Of a stretch of DNA of 64,000 nt, positions 63,701 through 64,000 are shown one piece after another. This DNA is from Beaufortia kweichowensis. Its lineage: Eukaryota > Chordata > Actinopteri > Cypriniformes > Gastromyzontidae. The stretch is taken from assembly GCA_019155185.1 (NCBI GenBank), contig CM032804.1, positions 5,986,492 through 6,050,491 of the forward strand, read 5' to 3'. The notes beneath the pieces are model-generated. The model was not told the DNA's origin and made no database searches. It saw only the letters and a program-made list of their open reading frames with translations. Position 1 is the stretch's first letter. Every line of letters begins with the position of its first letter. Both the position numbers and the translations under genes were made by a program.

Positions 63701-64000
63701 TCACTGACTTGTTCACAAAATAATGAATGTTGAATAATTTGCAATATCAGATGAAAAGAATGTTTGCAGACCGAGCTCCAGACATTTTTGTGTAATTTTC
63801 AGATGTTACTTACTTACATGTATCAGTGTCTTGAATGACAATGCTTAAATCCGTCTATAATCTGACCGATTAGACAAAATTTTTTTAATGTAGGTTAGAT
63901 TAATAACAGTGAATTGCATGTGCATTTTTGACTTTCAGTCACTCTGAACAAACTCTGAACAAGGAGAAATCATCTTTGGATGATGTCACAGCTAGGACAT

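Larger units (their letters stand above)
48721..64000. other. Gene-poor 15-kb region
   Basis: I find no supportable coding gene here. The open frames, including a 139-codon frame on - at 52482-52901 and overlapping frames of 115-131 codons at 60860-61393, match no family I know and lack consistent splice partners. Content: repeats annotated separately, an (AT)n tract at 49548-49564, a TC run near 54187-54208, and several GC-richer, low-repeat blocks (52620-52780, 59570-59770, 60180-60370, 60940-61400) that could be conserved noncoding DNA. It may be intron or flank of a gene outside the window; in mammals the TMEM98 neighbourhood includes ASIC2, but nothing here shows it. Confidence 0.5.

Overview
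The window is vertebrate nuclear DNA from a teleost, most likely a cyprinid relative of zebrafish. It is AT-rich and intron-rich, with GT-AG (and one or two GC-AG) splice sites and CA/TC/ATA microsatellites. It carries foldback MITEs opening with TTAAAGGGATAG, a dispersed repeat with the TTTGGATAAAAGCG tail common in teleost retroposons, and a CDK4/6-type gene matching the fish-specific cdk21. All gene models were assembled by hand from splice signals, reading phase and remembered family sequences. No alignment or transcript data were used.

Layout. 1-9187 (+): a tandem cluster of type II C-type lectin-like receptor genes. It holds the last exon of gene A, then complete models of B (254 aa), C (200 aa) and D (208 aa), separated by MITE-like elements and a perfect 45-bp inverted repeat. 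9843-14213 (+): retsat, 11 exons, 607 aa. 15833-17246 (+): cdk21, 7 coding exons, 300 aa. 18480-36250 (+): a compact supervillin paralog with a 5' noncoding exon and 29 coding exons (1526 aa), ending in gelsolin repeats and a villin headpiece. 36250-40760 (-): tmem98 (220 aa), tail to tail with svil and with a CpG-rich noncoding first exon. 41000-47950 (-): two tandem immunoglobulin-domain receptor genes. The first (326 aa) is a two-Ig transmembrane protein with two tail tyrosine motifs of ITIM type. The second (also 326 aa) has three Ig domains and a short last exon that stops it before any membrane segment, so it reads as secreted. A fragment of a third cytoplasmic exon lies just upstream. 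48750-64000: no gene that I can support. It contains a truncated LINE, a SINE-like element, a second foldback MITE, small palindromes and some GC-richer stretches that could be conserved regulatory DNA.

How the parts relate. Two families of fast-evolving, probably leukocyte-expressed receptors flank a block of conserved cell-biology genes (retinoid reduction, cell-cycle kinase, actin-membrane linker, membrane protein). Both families show active gene birth: a splice donor lost with the intron left open, a GC donor, an exon fusion that shortens a lectin fold, a Ig-domain gain, a membrane/soluble pair, and an exon relic. I regard the membrane-inhibitory plus soluble Ig pair and the restructured lectin genes as the most unusual content. 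I see no bacterial-type system, CRISPR array, rRNA or intact tRNA.
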